Source: Buddleja alternifolia (taxonomy: Eukaryota; Streptophyta; Magnoliopsida; Lamiales; Scrophulariaceae). From it: DNA of 64,000 nt. Positions 12,416 through 25,499 of this stretch are shown in pieces. The stretch's first letter is position 1. Each line of letters starts with the position of its first letter. The translations under genes were made by a program, and so were the position numbers. Location of the stretch: positions 29,155,101 to 29,219,100 of the forward strand of contig CM033396.1 of assembly GCA_019426215.1 (NCBI GenBank), given 5' to 3'. Below the pieces are notes generated by a model that made no database searches, was not told the origin of the DNA, and was given only the letters and a program-made list of their open reading frames with translations.

Positions 12416-13320
12416 AGGCACTTTGCCAAGTGATACCGAGAAAAATCCCAAAGAGCAAGTTCACGCTATCACATTACGAAGTGGAAAGGAATTAAGGGTT
12501 GAAAACTTGAAATCGGGTCTAAGAACTATGACTCGGAAGTGGAGACTAGGCCAGAACCGCGGTCCAAAATTTCAGTAGCACAAGTTGCAGAAACTGGACC
12601 GTGGTCCACTCTTCAGAAACGGAAAATTCCAATTTCCAGCTAGCCGATCCCCATATCCCGGTGCAACCACGTCCACCCTTTCTTCTCGCATTAAAAAGGG
12701 GGAAATTCGATACTCAGTTCCTAAAATGTTTTGAGATGTTTAAACAACTGCGCATTAACATTCCTTTTGCAAATGTTATACTCCAAATGCTGAAGCATGT
12801 GAAATTTCTTAAGGAGATTCTCTCCAACAAAAGGAGGCTAGAGGAGTTTGCAACTGTGGCGCTTACAGAAGAGTGCTCGACGATCATCCAAAATAAGCTC
12901 CCACCTAAGCTTAAGGATCCAGGTTGTTTTACGATTCCTTGTCAAATTGGTTCTCTCAATTTTCCTAAGGTTTTATGCGATTTGGGAGCAAGCATTAACT
13001 TACTTCCATTATCACTTTTCAGGAAACTATGCCTTTGAGAGCCAAAGCCCACCACCATCTCTCTCCAATTATTGGACCGATCGATTAAGTATCTGAGAGG
13101 GATTGTAGAAGATGTCCTAGTCAAAGTTGATAAGTTCGTCTTTCCGGTGGATCTCATAGTCTTAGACATGGAGGAAGACGTGGAGATCTAGCTACAGCTA
13201 AAGCCGTTATCGATGTCAAGCGTGGTACACTCACATTTACGATTGGGGAAGCAAAAATATCTTTTAGTGTTTTCAATGGCTTTAAACAGTCTTCTTCAAC
13301 TAGTGTTGTTTTTCAGTTGA
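12416..13320 (+). pseudogene. Gypsy protease region, degenerate
   Basis: GTLPSDTEKNPKEQVHAITL and RSGKE follow gag, a conserved Athila/Tat signature. The open piece 12601-13038 has FLKEILSNKRRLEEF and VALTEECSTIIQNKLPPKLK. It also has DLGASINLLPLSLF, in which DLGAS is the aspartic-protease active-site region. After 13040 the frame is broken, and the conserved segment before TAKAVIDVKRGTLTFTIG is missing. No RT, RNase H or integrase follows. At about 13440 the sequence jumps to the post-pol motif AGCGCTTCGTGGGAAGCAAC. Confidence 0.82.
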
Positions 13321-13440
13321 TTCTATAGGAGGAGTTCAAAGATTGATTAAGGAAAGTGGTGGAAAGACGACCTTGTCAACCATACCAATGAAGGGGAATC
13401 ATGGAACTGACCCTATTGGTATTGGTTAAGCACATCAAAG

Positions 13441-15092
13441 AAGTCAACCTACCGACTTTAAACTAGCGCTTCGTGGGAAGCAACCCACGTGTTTTCCATT
13501 TTCTTGTTTTTAGATTTGCTTCCCGTTTTATGCTTGTTGCTTATTTTGTTGCTTTTGTTTTTCTAGCTTTTTCGCTTAGTCTTGTGTGTTCTTAGCTTGT
13601 TAATGATCTTTTTGTCCTGTCCTTGATTTTCTCTTCGCAGATGCTTGTCATCGTCGTATATCTTCTCCGTCTTTTCACCAATCACCTTTTGGATGTTCAT
13701 GTGTCGTCATTTCTCAGGGAAGTCTTTCTACCCTCGTATTTTATTGGTTGTTTTATCGCCCATTGGGGAAATGTGCTGGATAAGTTGGGGATGGGTCATT
13801 TTTCCTGGTTTATTCTTGTCCTATGTGTTCATTTGTTTAGATTTTTTACTTGAATTTTGATTAAATATTGGTAGTCAATGATTTGGCATTAGCAAGTAAA
13901 ACTTTATTGAATTCAAATTCATGAATTGTTACATCTTTGTTTGGAGCATGATTCGTTTGAGTGTCTCTACTTTATCTAAGCCGAAATCCCTTATCTTAAT
14001 CAACATATCGTATTTTGTGTCTTGAAAGTCCTTTTTGGCCATGCTTATGCGAATATTTGAGGATTTAAAGCATTGAGCTTCTAATTTTGTTGACTTTCAA
14101 GTGTGAATTGATGTTGTGAAGTCATAAAATGATTTTGGCTATCTTTCATTGTCTTAGCCTTACATTTAACCTTTACTATACCGCATAGTCTCTAGACCTT
14201 GCTTTGAGCCATATTGATAAGAATGGAGTGTGCTAAGTACACTAGAAACCACCATTTGTCATTCTTTCATAAGCCATGCCAATCACCCTCTATCCTAAAA
14301 GTAAAACAATGTTTATTTCACAATTAAGAGAGCATAGAACTTCATATCATTGGGATTTTATATGGGTATACACTCTGTTTTGGGTATTAAAACTCATGGA
14401 TACGTGGTTTAGAAGGTGTCATTGTTTTTGGTTATGTTGAGAAAATTTGAGGTTTGGATTTTTTTTTATGTGAAATAAGGGGATGAAATGAAGAATTGAA
14501 AGTTGGCCAAATAGTTGAGAGAAAAAAAAAGAAAAAAAAAATGCTCTCGACTAGGCTATGAACGAGGCTTCAATGTGAATTGATTGGCTTTGGAATTATT
14601 ATACACCCCCGGAATCAAAAGAAACAAGTTTGGGGTTTGTGAGCTCGAAAGACAAAAGAAATGTAAAAGTGATAGGTGGTGAGATGTATAGATTTGTTTA
14701 GTTGATAAGTGAGTGTTTAGCTCGATGATATTGAGTTGTAGGCTCTCTTGATTTTAGTCACTTTATCCATAATTCCCAGTCCTAGCTATTACCCAGCCTT
14801 ACGTTACAAGCCAAAAAGACCTTTTGATTGTGACTTTCACATATTATGCACACCGATAGGTTAACAAGTTTGAGAGCGTTTTAGTCCCTTTATTATCCAA
14901 TTAGTTTGCATAATCTTGTTTAAAGTGTGCTCTTGACATGAAAATGGATATGGGAGTTCATGATTTAGGGATGGAGTCGAATATTCTTTAAGACTTAAAA
15001 TTTTTTTAGTGTTCCGGGTATCGTGTAACCCTTCATAATCGTTTTTAAGAGTATAATGCTTGCTTGATTATTGAGACATGAAACCTTTTAAT
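13441..15092 (+). other. Gypsy 3' non-coding region
   Basis: This stretch lies between the end-of-pol motif and the solo LTR. Athila elements often carry an env-like frame here, but only short open frames are present. The open frames near 13623-13860 are hydrophobic and overlap in two frames, and are not convincing. It continues at 16697-16788 after the solo LTR and ends in a polypurine tract (GTTGGGGGTAG, 16778-16788) before the 3' LTR. Confidence 0.55.
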
Positions 15093-16696
15093 TGTTGGGA
15101 ATTATACGAATAAAACGCATCGGAAAGTAAATTTAATTCCCAAAGCCCGAATCATCTCTAATCCTCATGTTTAATTGTGTATAGAAAAATTACCGTTCTT
15201 GCGTATGTTGATTTTTGAACGTGATCCTTTTCTCTAACGCCGAATTTGCCAACGTCTCTAATTCATCACGCCGGAATCAAAAACGAAAAACTCTTCCTTT
15301 CTTCCTTGTCAAAGATGGCTAGAGAGAAAGAGAGAGAGGTGGGAGACTTTTTCTTTGAGAGAAAGTTATGTAAGTTGCCATGTGTTATTTTTCACCTTGT
15401 GATATATTTATATCATTATGAAACAATAACACTAGCATGCAAGAGCCATATTTGGGCGTCCATTTGGCCGCCCTTAGTGGGCTCGGAAGCCTTCGGGCTT
15501 TCGCCTTGCTTGCTAATTAATTAATTGGATAATTTATTTATCCAATAAATAAATTGATAATCCAATTAATTCAATTCCTAATTAATTTATAATTCAATTT
15601 CTCCAAGAAATTAATTAACTCATTAATTTAATTAATTAATAAAATTATCCAATAATTAATTAATTAATTACGTCATCCAATGCCGTGAATTTCTCTCAAG
15701 TTTTTTTCCCATGTTTTTCCTTTTGCACTTCATTTAAGTGCGACTCTTTAGGTTCGTCTCAAAAGGCAATTGGGAGGAATCCAAAGGGGTGTGAGTGACA
15801 CCTAGCCAGTCTCGTGGCTCACACCGTAACCCAATTGAGAACGAATGAATAGGATCATTCCAAACCTTTACGCCGTGAATACCGTACGTGTATAAACCTT
15901 TTATTCTTATATCCCAGTCAAGTAAGAGTCATGGTTTAAAGTCAAACTCATATAACTTGACCATATGTCTAAGCTCATAATAAGTCGAGGTATTTAAATG
16001 CTTTGGCCAAAGACTTTCATCCTCACTTATTCATGATCGTAAGGGATATTTTACTCATTCACTTATGAGAGAATAAATTTCATATTGCAAATCAGTTAAC
16101 AATGCTACTTGCCCATCAAGTCGCACTTCGAGATCAATTCCACCAACAGGTGATTTGAATCTAACTACTCTAATAATAGACTTGATGTCACAAGTACATC
16201 TTCAACTCGATTTCTCAGGTCAGAGGTTCACACATACCTATCACTACTTATCAGTTTCATCATTCACTGTCAATGAGTGAATGCCCATGTGATGAACTGA
16301 TGCGAGCCGTGTTCGAACATATCAGTCCAAATGACACGTCTATGATATAAGTTCCCACTACCATTTCCATAGTGTACGACTGGCACTTTCTCTGTCGAAA
16401 CTTACATCATACAAGTTTTTATTCACTATTGATGCCCAATCAATATTTCTTAGACTTGCGAACCCTTTTAGATGTCAAGGGTCAAACCATTCTAGTGCCT
16501 TTCCTCCTAGCCCATAGGAGGTAGAAGGTTCGCCTTGTCATCAAGGACTTTACGTTGTTTATTCACACCTTATAAATGCCTATAAGAAAACAACAATCAA
16601 CTGCCTTATATTAATAGAAAAACCATAGTTTAGTTACAATGTTTATGCCCCATAAATCTATCCTCTTTATGGCATTCGAGGGTATATACTCTAACA
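15093..16696 (-). mobile_element. Solo copia-type LTR inside the gypsy element
   Basis: This 1604-bp stretch begins TGTTGGGAATTATACG and ends ATACTCTAACA. A perfect 5-bp duplication TTAAT lies at 15088-15092 and 16697-16701. It resembles the LTRs of the copia elements here in layout, with a GTCTCAAAAGGCAATTGGGA block, a CCTCAGGTC-like block and a GTTGTTTATTCA block. It is in the same orientation. No internal region is present, so it is a product of LTR-LTR recombination. Confidence 0.85.
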
Positions 16697-16788
16697 TTAA
16701 TATCTCAAACGGATTTGTAAAATATGAACTTATGATCACATGTTTGCCATTTATTGATCGAGATGATCAAAGCCTAGTTGGGGGTAGT

Positions 16789-17644
16789 TGATAAGTCCAT
16801 ATTTTACATTGTTTACGCCCCATTTTACTATGATTCGATCAGTGCTTTGATCAATTTTTATTTCTCATAATGCATTGAATGGTATTTATTTTGGTTTGTA
16901 GGATAAAAGTTAATTTACGCATGAAAGACGAGAAAAGAGATCTAAATTGAGCGTGGCATTGAAGAAACAAACAAAAGAAGATAGCTGACAAAAGATTTTA
17001 CACAATGTTTATAGAGAAATGAGATTTTCGTCCCATTTCATTCCTAATAAGATTTATGTTTCTTCTCGAACATTGTGTATCTTTGTGTTAGCTTCACGTA
17101 GCAATTTGAATCACTTCAATCCAACATGTGTAGAGATATTTACGATCAGAATATGAAACGTGCAAAAATGCTGAAACAAATCTGCGGTCCGGATATGCAG
17201 AAGGCTTTTTAAGTGGAAATAGGACCGTGGTCCACTTATCTGTACCCTAGTTTTAAATCTGCCTGTTTTGCACTTTTTGACATACTTCTCATCTACCAAA
17301 AGGAATTTTCTTGTACTCCAAGACCCAAGGAAGGCAATACAAGTCCCAAGGAAGCTTGAAGAGGCAAAAGATCATCATCAAAGCTTGGGTTCACTTCTTG
17401 TGATAGGGAGTTCTTCAATTTCCCTTTTTTAGAATAGTTCTTAGCTATGTCTTTTAGGGATTTTGAATTTTTCTCTGTTACATTTATGAACTAAATACCT
17501 ACTTGATTGCGTTATGTGAATACTTTGTGATGTTTTGTGTTTAATGAATTCTTAGTTTTCGGATTAATTACATTCTTGTTACAGGTTTGATTTTTATGCT
17601 TAATGCTTGCATCTACTTGATCACCACGTGTTTGATATAATACT
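16789..17644 (+). repeat. Gypsy 3' LTR, first part
   Basis: The stretch begins TGATAAGTCC directly after the polypurine tract and matches the 5' LTR until it is broken by copia-2 at 17645. It carries GGACCGTGGTCC at 17222-17233, a variant of the palindrome in the 5' LTR. Confidence 0.87.
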
Positions 17645-19376
17645 TGTTAGGAATTCGATTGGATGCGCAACGGAAGACAGACAATCATGGATTCCTAAAG
17701 CTAAATCACTTTATGGCATTTAATAATTTTATATTTACAGAAACAAGAACACAACGATTTACCATTATCGAAGCGTGATTCGTTTCTTGATCTACCATCT
17801 ACACAGCAGCAATCCCTGGGATTCTTGCCTCTAGATATCACGCCAGAATAAGACTTGACGAAAATCCACCTCCTTTGGCTCCACCATAGCTAACGGCTAT
17901 AAAGGAAGGGGAGAGAGAATTTTTCTCTTCTTTTTTCTTTGCTGTCAAGTTTATTATGAGTGACTTAAGTTTTTCATCTAGGTAGTTAGGTATATATAAG
18001 GAGTGATGAGCTTGGAATTAATTAATTCCATGAGCCCATCAAACTCCCTTGTACACGTCTACCACATCCAAAATTGGGCTAAGTTGACTTTCAACTTAGT
18101 CCAATTATTAATTAAGTCCAACATATTTTAATCTAATTAAAATATGATATTAATTAATAATCATCTAAATTAAATAATCTAACTATTAATTTGGAATAAG
18201 ATGACCATAATAAATACATCTAATTATTTATTATTAATTTATTTCCATTAATCTAATTAATTAAATAAATGAATTTGTTCATTAAATGACAAATTACCTA
18301 ATTTATGTTATTTGATAGCGAAAAAATTTCTTCGCTTAATTCCTTGAAAACGCGACTCTAGGCTCATCTCAATTGGCATTGGGAGGACACGGAGGTTCCA
18401 GCTACAGGAGAACCAGGAACAGAGAGCTTCTCCCCCCTCTTCTGCCCGACCAAGAATGTGAGTGTCATCTAGCCAGTCTCGTGGACTCACATCGAAACCC
18501 AATTGAGATCAATTCTAATAGATCATATGCGAACCTTTTGGTCACAGACAACCTGTGAGTATAAACCTTTCACTGTAACATCCCCAATCGAGTGAGAGTC
18601 ATGAATTATGTCAAACTCACAGGACTCGATGTTGTGCTTTATGAATCATAGTAAGATGATATTACTGAACTACCCTTGTGTACTACACGTAAGTTAGTTC
18701 TCCTGTTTTCGCCAAAGACATATAATTTCATTTACCTACGATCGCATTGGACGTTAACTCGTTACTACTCGAGACAGTGAATCCCATATTGGCAATCACC
18801 GAACAATTGCCACTTGTCCTTCTGAACCGCACTTCGAGGTTGATCCCACCAAAGGGTGAATTGGATCTAACTACTCTAATAACTCATTCAGTATCACAAG
18901 TCCAATCTTCGTGAGTCCTCAGGTCTAAGGCTCACGCACACTATCGTGATCAGTAATTCAATCATTGACAGTCAACGAGTAATTACCCATGTGATTGAAT
19001 TACGACAAGCCGTTTTCGAATATATCAATTCCATTGATACATCTATGACCAAGCTCCCACCATCCAAATTGACCGACTGACACTCCTTGTCAAAACTTGC
19101 GTCATACAAGTTTGGTCTTAATGCTCAATTAAGTCTCTTCGACTTGCGAACTCTAGTTTAAGTAAACAAGGAATCGATACTTCTAGTATCCTTCTCCTCT
19201 AACCATTGAGAAGTAGAAGCTCCCTTTTGATTAATCGGGATTTATTTGTTCAATACTTATATTAATGCCACCAAGATTGATATGAATAAAACAAATGCCT
19301 TTATTGATTTGTACCATCTAAATCAGTGCCCTACAAGTTCTAACTCCTTGTTGACATCGAGGTCATTTACCTAACA
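17645..19376 (-). repeat. Copia-2 left LTR (3' LTR in element sense)
   Basis: This 1732-bp LTR runs from TGTTAGGAATTCGATTGG to CATTTACCTAACA and is followed by the polypurine tract ATCCCCCACTTGCACTC. It matches 27193-28860 over its length, with small indels such as a short segment near 18400 absent from the other copy. Confidence 0.88.
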
Positions 19377-21220
19377 ATCCCCCACTTGCACTCAATGCCA
19401 ACTGCTATGGTATCTAATTCATATCCTCTAGGGATGTCATTCTAGCACCGCCTGAGATATTGGACCTAGTGAGTGGGCCAGCCATGCTTCAGCTGTGGCT
19501 AATTTTTGGTTGGCAATATTTCTTTTTCCAACGATCATTCAAAATGATGTAGTATCTTTATGTTTGGATCTTTCGTGAAACCTTTGATTCCCCAAATTGC
19601 GCAATGGCTCCTTTAGTGTCATAGTAAAGTGCCAACGCGAGCTCCATGTTTAGGTAGTACTTGAAGTTTCACCATGAACTTCTAGATCCAACCAGTTTCC
19701 TTGACAGCCTCTAAGGAAGTCACGTATTCATACTTCAATGGTGGCGTCCTCCAAGACAGTGCTCTACCGCTCAAAAGTGAATACATATGCAGAAGTGAAC
19801 TTATGGTCATTGATGTCAAACTCAAAGTCTGAGTCCATGTAACCGTTCACTTTCAGCTTTTCATTCCCATATTCGAGAAGTATATCTTTAGTTTCTTCCA
19901 AAGTATGTGAGACTATACTTCATTGCCATCAAATGCTCTTTTCTCGAGTTATTCTGAAAACTATTTTCTATGCTTACTGTGCATCCAAGGTCTAACCTTG
20001 TGCATAGCATAGCATGTATGAGACTCCCTATTGTCGATGTATATGGTGTGGTCCTCATCTCATTTCTATCCACCTTACCTAGAGTATTTATGGATTTCAA
20101 GGGATGAAGTCCATGTCTCATTGGGCAATAGACTTCTATTAGAGTTTTCATTCCAGAAAACCTTTCCAAGATTTTCTCTAAGTAGAGGGCTTGGGGAAGC
20201 CTTATCGTCTTATTTGATCTTATCCTTGTAGATTCCAATTATAAGGACATATGTGGCTTTTCCCAAGTCTTTAATGGAGAATGTGTTCGAGTGTCATTTC
20301 TTGATCGAAGTGAATAAGCATATATCATTTCCTAAACACGATATTTTGCTCCCACTGGCCCTTATTCTAGACACGTGGTTATTGATGACAAAATAGTCCC
20401 AAGCTATGTCGTCAATGCAATGATTCTAACTATGAGAGGCTATTTAGATCCATAAATAGACTTAGTTTGTAGATCTTTTCGAAAATGGTCTTAGATATGA
20501 AACCCTTGGGCTTGTTCACTATAGATCTCATCCTAGAGGAATCCATTGAGGAACAGGTCTTTACATTCATATTCTGGATTTCATAATCCAGTTGTGTCAC
20601 TATCGAAAGCAAGATTTCAATGGATTATTTTTCATGGTTAGGGAAAAGGGGTTTCCTCATTGTCAAAGCCCCTTTTATGACTACACCCTTTTTCCCGTCA
20701 CTCTGGCCATGTCATTTTAATCAGTTTTCCTTCTTGTAGATGCATTCACCAATGACAGGTACAATACCCTCAAAGTGATCAACTAGGTTCTAGACTTGAT
20801 ACAATCCATCTTTGCTTTTAACAGTCTTACACCATCTTGCAGATTTCATATTCACCATTGATTTCTCATGTATAGAGGGATTATATCCTTGGTTTTCCTT
20901 AGCTACAGTATACAACCATATCCTTTTAGGCAGTGGGATACTCTATCTGGCCAATTCATTAGTGGTGTGTGTCATAGCGGGTTTGATTCAGATTTCTTGA
21001 ATAGTAGTCTCCAAAAAAGTTTTGTTTTTGTTCTTCCAGAAAAACCTTTCTACCATCTCTCCAAGGAATTCTTCCTTGAGAGAGTGAGCCTCTAAGTCCA
21101 TAGTGATATTTCGATCATTATATAGGTAGAAGGGTTATCCCTTAGATTTACTTGAGATAATCAAAAGGTTCTCCTTTTTAGGAATCTAACCTCCATTTTT
21201 TCTATCTTTATCTTTTCTAT
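19377..21220 (-). pseudogene. Copia-2 RNase H, reverse transcriptase and linker, degenerate
   Basis: The polypurine tract lies at 19377-19393, followed by - strand RNase H remains. RT pieces are at 19888-20238 (LPQALYLEKILERF, IGSLIHAMLCTRLDL) and 20430-20612 (TQLDYEIQNMNVKT, then KPKGFISKT). The RT YVDD block and the linker further right are heavily mutated. Stops and shifts occur throughout. Confidence 0.75.
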
Positions 21221-23331
21221 TGGGATCTCGGTACGAACCCCCGGGGACGTTGACGCAGCGGAAGGTATAAATTTTAAAAATAAAGTGGCATCCCCATAAT
21301 TAGGGCTAGGTGGACATGGTACCATCGGATTCAAAATTATCCTAGAGATAAGTTTCTCGTGTTTACCTCTTGAAGACGAAAAATCAGCAACGTCTTTTTA
21401 AGAAACTCCCTGCTAAACCTCTCCGGATGGATTTGCCCTAGCGCCCCAAGTGTTGCGCCTCTAAGTTTATCCACACCTTAGCTCGTACCCTCGATTATCT
21501 CCACCAGTGCTAGCAAGGAGAATATCGAATCTTGGCTTATGAGAAATGCATAGGAATATATTTAGTGTTCTTCGTACTCAACACATGAGTTGGAAAAATT
21601 TCTTAAAAGAGATGGAAGAGATGGAGAGAGAATTGAAACTTAAAACCCTTGTTTTTATCTTATGAAAAACTTTTGAGAGAAACTTAAAATTGATTAATTG
21701 TCTTAATAAAACAACAACAACAACAACACATACACACACATATATAGGGCATACACGCCCCCCCCCCCCACACATACCTTAGTCTGTGTGTTCACACGTG
21801 TGATATATGTATGTATGTTATTTTATTTAGTTTCCATTCTTTGTCAAACTCTCTTCCTTAATTAATTGGATATCTTTCCAACTAAAAAGATATTTCCATA
21901 TATTTGATACATATCAAATATACCATATCTTATCAAATAAGATCTTTCCATATCTTCAATATTTATCCTAATATATATTTATAAGATCTTTCCATATCAA
22001 TTAATTACCTAATTAATTAGAATAGATCCTACCAAATATATTATAAGATAGATATATATTAAATATATATATATATATATATACATAGACTTGGTGAACA
22101 AGATAAAATCTTTTCACCATATCTATCCAAATACACGCCCACACATGTATAATCATATATATATATATATATATTTTCACTTTCACATATTAATTAATTA
22201 GACCACTAATTAATTAACTAGTCTTTCCCAATTTAATATCCTAATATTAAATTATAAGACTATTATTAATTAATACCACTTAATTAATTTATTTCTTTTC
22301 CAAATTAATTAATCTCCATTAATTTACAAAGAATTAACTAGCCAATAGGTACTACTCTAAGTATCGCGTGTGGCCCCTTAGGCTCATTAACAAGCTAGCA
22401 ATAAGTCCTTCCATAGGCTAGATTAATTATTCATAATAAGTAACTAGGCCTTGGATTAATTTCACCAATTAACCCAAGACACCTATTGGTCGTGGTTCGA
22501 TGTCTAGCAACGTCGCCACGACTTTCTAGATGTTAACAATGAAAATGCAAACCTCTCCAGATTTCGATCTTTGTTCCAGTCAAAACCCTAATAGCCTAAA
22601 AAACTATGACTATGTTGGTTCCACTAATGATCTGATCTTCTAAGAAGGGATCACCAACTCTCTTATAAGACAGTGCTCTGGCCAGAGACTTTTCGATCTT
22701 TCAGCTTCACTCAACAGCATAGGAAATACTGGGTACTTATGACCTTGGATGAATCCCCTCCGACTGTCACTTGTTCTATTGTACTACCAAACTATACCCA
22801 ACATACACACTGTATGACTCTCCTGGAGTGCACGTGCATATCGAAGAAGAGTGGGTAGTACCCTTTCCAATGACATCTCAGGTCTAAGGATTATCTCACA
22901 CTACGAAAACTGAAGGACTCCATGTTCGGAAGCACCAACGAGGAATCCTTACGGGGCCGTTCAATCCCATAACTGAAATGTATGGATCTTCATGCATGTA
23001 TTGGCTATACTAGTCATTGACAATGGAACGCGTCAACCTCTTGGAAGAGTTACACACATGAACAAGTTTTGGCGAGGCCAGTGATATCCCACATCTCACA
23101 GCCTCTACGACTTGGAACAGTATTTAGTATTACGGTCTTTGAGAGCATTCCATATGTATCCCAACCGACTCCCCTAACCATATGTAATCCATGGGATCTT
23201 TATCTATACTAACACTAGTTATAACAATAAAGAAGCATTCCGCAATAGGTTTGATATAATCTAAATGATAAGACTGACATAGTGTTAATGTTCAAGCCAA
23301 CAGATGGCTCGCTGGGCACATAACACTTTCA
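21221..23331. mobile_element. Solo-LTR-like insertion in copia-2
   Basis: This 2111-bp insert splits copia-2 between its integrase end and its linker. The codons for a conserved GCPVY-type stretch lie to the right (about 23340) and the following linker residues to the left (about 21220). It starts TGGGATCTCGG and ends CA, and contains the LTR-like block GACGTTGACGCAGCGGAAGG. Flanks are near-direct repeats TTTTCTAT (21213-21220) and TTTTCTAC (23332-23339). No coding domain is seen. It also holds a C10 run and TA microsatellites near 22061 and 22157. Confidence 0.6.
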
Positions 23332-24540
23332 TTTTCTACGTAGACTGGGCATCCCCATATCTTTTAATGTAAAAATTAGGCTTCCTCTTACGTCATATCT
23401 CATATGGATTCTTAGGAATGAATTTGGAGGGACTTTTATTCAATATGCTCCTATGAGCAGCGCATGACCACATTGAATTGGGCAATTTTTTATAGAACAA
23501 ATCATGTCTAACAGTGCTTTGTTACTTCATACTTGTTGCCTTATTCAACTGTGGAATATTGGAAGTGTCAGCTGTGAAGCCATGTCACATTCTCCTAAGA
23601 ATGAATTGGCTCGGGCAATCATATATTCCCCCTATCGATCTAATCGTAGTATAATTATATGATGCTCTCTAGAGTCAGTACAAATTAAATTTTAAAACTT
23701 GATTGGCCCTCTAAACATGTTCTCGGTGAAGAGGGATTCGACCTCTCTACATATGAGATAGGATTTCAACGTTTGGATAGGGATCTAATCCGAATGGGCT
23801 TGTGTTCCCATGTGTCTCCTAACTTGTGGATCTTATGCTCTCACATGTATAATCTAATCTTAGGTGCCAATCAATACTACATTCTCTAGTTTGTGTTTAC
23901 AGCACACTTATTTCAGACATTCAACTTTGTTCAAACTATTCAACGATGATGTGTTGTCCTTACAATTATTTCAAAAATAAAAATCATGTAAGTTAATACC
24001 AAAAATTTCTCAAATAAATATGTTTCCTGACCAAGTCTAAGATCAACATTTATTTGGTAAAACAAGACAATCATCTTGGGTTGTGACATGTCCAGAATTA
24101 AAAGAACAGAGGTGTATCCTATGTTGACTCTACAGACACTATGTCTGGTTCCAACATATATCACTTCTTATTCTTCTAGATTTCTACTTCCTTCTAGATC
24201 TCCATTCAAAATTCTAATTATGAGTACCATCTCTGGGATCTAGAATCCACGAAGTGAGAAAAATGATCATAGAATGTTAGTTTCTAAAACATAAAATTCT
24301 ATATCTTATGCGCCTCTTTTAAAAAACCCCACTCATTGCCCCTCCTTGGGGCATGAGTGATGCTTGCCTTAAGTATACAACTTTATGACTCTTAATTGAG
24401 GACTATTCTCAAGTTTCTGAGTCAATAAAAAAAGTTGGGTCAATGATGACAATGTTATCGAACTTATACAATAAAAATGGGTTATTTGTCTAACAAGAGA
24501 GATAATAATAATTTAGAAAATAAACCCAGATTTAGTTAGA
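23332..24540 (-). pseudogene. Copia-2 integrase, protease and gag remnants
   Basis: On the - strand, 23332-23900 keeps the integrase end, with KIWGCPV-like and GEYMIA-like pieces. Much of the catalytic core is lost. 23940-24164 is the protease/pre-integrase area: VNIGYTSVLLILDMSQPKMI aligns with VGSGQSITTTGIGYTSLFLF in copia-1. 24290-24540 joins the zinc-knuckle area straight to the gag N-terminus, so most of gag is deleted. Confidence 0.68.
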
Positions 24541-24678
24541 TAATTATATTGTATCCAAGTGAAATTAGGACTTTAATCTTCAGTTGGCTCCCACTACATT
24601 TTTAGAAATATTGCACTCCCACTGCAATAATCGAAAATCTCGTTGGATTGATTTTGTAGTGGGTGATTGAGTTTCTTA

Positions 24679-24917
24679 ATAAATCCGGTGAGTTACAACC
24701 CTCTGACGATATATGGCTCACTAGATTTATCAAAGTGGCAATCCTTGCCAGCCACGTCTAACAGACGATTCAATCTATTTTGGCTCATAGATCACGAGAC
24801 AGCAACCCTCTGACGATATATAGGTTGTGATCTATCTGAACTTAGGCCCATCAAATCCTATCAATCTAACAGTTGAATTCCACCTTGCAACCCTCTGTCA
24901 ATATATGGGGTGGAATT
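24679..24917 (-). promoter_or_regulatory. Leader stem-loop array of copia-2
   Basis: Three hairpins lie in series. Hairpin 1 (24679-24730) pairs ATAAATC with GATTTAT and GTGAG with CTCAC. Hairpin 2 (24789-24833) pairs AGATCAC with GTGATCT. Hairpin 3 (24876-24917) pairs AATTCCACC with GGTGGAATT. The stems differ, but every loop carries the same block, written in RNA sense as ATATCGTCAGAGGGTTG or close to it. Matching arrays occur in copia-3 and copia-4. The function is unknown; a packaging, dimerisation or translation signal is possible. Confidence 0.7.
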
Positions 24918-25211
24918 TGCTTCGACCGAAGGCATCTAATGCACTTTTGAAATCTAAATACATACCTTAATGCATATTGGGAAGATATCATGCATTAGAT
25001 ATGAATTCATCTTTCATGAGTTTGATGGAGAGCCAGGACATCCAATTCCCCTTTAAAAAATTCAGTATTTAAAGATTGGGAGAATTTCGATTGTTTTAAT
25101 TAAGGTCTCACTTTGCACATTGATTTCTTACGTGTAGATATGGATATAAATTAATGAAGCTGAAAGCGCCTAACAATTCTACCATACATGCGTTCCATGG
25201 ACTTCTACTAA

Positions 25212-25235
25212 ATTGGGTCGAGCCATTGACCCAAT
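25212..25235 (-). promoter_or_regulatory. Conserved 24-nt leader hairpin of copia-2
   Basis: ATTGGG pairs with CCCAAT around a loop with AATGGCTC in RNA sense. Copia-3 (37000-37023) and copia-4 (38928-38951) have ATTGAG paired with CTCAAT at the matching place, so the stem keeps pairing while changing sequence. Confidence 0.65.
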
Positions 25236-25499
25236 TAAGGGTTAGGGGGCTTAAAAGATCTCCATCTAATGTCTAACTTCATGGCTCCGGGCTCCAAGAA
25301 TATCTTCTACCTCCAAGGCCCTAATCTAAGTATTACATAGAAAACATCCTAGACAGATAATTATGAAAATAAGATACAAGCTAGGGGGCTCAAACTATGG
25401 CCCGATACAACCCAAATAAAATTCAAAGCAATAAACTCTAGTCCATGGAAGGCATCGCACAATAAACGCATCAAAGCATTTAAATAAACTATTTAAGAT

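Noticed and set aside
13623..13860. Hydrophobic frames after the gypsy pol as an env-like gene
   Set aside because: Short, overlapping in two frames, no signal peptide plus transmembrane pattern of a real env-like protein.
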